Below the pieces are notes generated by a model, which was given only the letters and a program-made list of their open reading frames with translations, was not told the origin of the DNA and searched no databases. DNA of 6,913 bases. Origin: Rhodobacterales bacterium UBA3080. Its GTDB lineage: Bacteria > Pseudomonadota > Alphaproteobacteria > Rhodobacterales > Rhodobacteraceae. Of this stretch, positions 6,845 through 6,913 are shown piece by piece. Where the stretch lies: positions 6,340 to 13,252 of the forward strand of contig DFBM01000086.1 of the NCBI GenBank assembly GCA_002366645.1. The letters are read 5' to 3'. Position 1 is the first letter of the stretch; each line of letters opens with the position of its first letter. Position numbers and translations under genes: made by a program.

Positions 6845-6913
6845 TGGTGAGCCCGTCGGGATCCGAACCCGAGACCTACTGATTAAAAGTCTGTTGCTCT
6901 ACCAACTGAGCTA
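6845..6913 (-). tRNA. tRNA-Lys, anticodon TTT (5' end cut by window edge)
   Basis: The reverse strand reads as tRNA positions 8 to 76. The D stem is GCTC/GAGC with loop AGTTGGTA. The anticodon loop CTTTTAA (6883-6889) has anticodon TTT (6885-6887). The T arm is TCGGG-TTCGAAT-CCCGA, followed by the 3' acceptor strand CGGGCTC, discriminator A and an encoded CCA (6845-6847). Only positions 1-7, predicted to be GAGCCCG, are missing. The anticodon stem has one mismatch, A29 (6892) against A41 (6880). The transcript is convergent with the glycosyltransferase gene and shares its terminator hairpin. Confidence 0.95.

Noticed and set aside
6808..6913. tRNA-Lys 3' end as an integration site for a genomic island carrying the glycosyltransferases
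   Set aside because: I saw no integrase, no second copy of the tRNA 3' end within the window and no change in base composition, so there is no positive evidence for site-specific integration.
1..6913. CRISPR arrays, insertion sequences, toxin-antitoxin or defence genes
   Set aside because: No regularly spaced repeats, transposase motifs, terminal inverted repeats or small paired genes were found; all long stretches are explained by the four protein genes and the tRNA.

Overview
The window looks like chromosomal DNA from an alphaproteobacterium, most likely Rhodobacterales (Roseobacter group). The basis is its moderate-to-high GC content, the heparinase-II/III-like gene directly upstream of purH (an order I recall from that order of bacteria), the character of the PurH sequence, and glycosyltransferases of a type common in that group. 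No species can be named from sequence alone.

Layout. Positions 1-1728 (+) hold a heparinase II/III family protein whose true start is probably just outside the window. After 23 nt with a good Shine-Dalgarno comes purH (1752-3347, +), the bifunctional enzyme for the last two steps of IMP synthesis; the two genes look co-transcribed. The other strand then carries a 745-residue glycosyltransferase (3344-5581, -), whose stop codon overlaps that of purH by 4 nt. A 132-bp divergent spacer (5582-5713) separates it from a second, shorter glycosyltransferase (5714-6808, +). A 13-bp hairpin terminator (6807-6836) follows, then a convergent tRNA-Lys(TTT) gene (6845-6913, -), which runs off the right edge lacking only its first 7 nt.

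How the genes relate. The left half is core metabolism plus an envelope or polysaccharide-lyase-like gene of unknown substrate. The right half is a head-to-head pair of paralogous GT-A glycosyltransferases, both with intact DxDE metal-binding motifs, wedged between purH and tRNA-Lys. They probably decorate a surface glycan, but nothing in the window names donor or acceptor.

Most notable observations: (i) the N-terminal half of the large glycosyltransferase reads as a decayed second copy of the GT-A domain with its DxDE motif lost; (ii) the purH/glycosyltransferase tail-to-tail overlap sits beside mutually exclusive GC-rich hairpins encoded inside the glycosyltransferase C-terminal tail; (iii) the tRNA-Lys anticodon stem carries an A29-A41 mismatch. 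I see no mobile element, CRISPR array or defence system.
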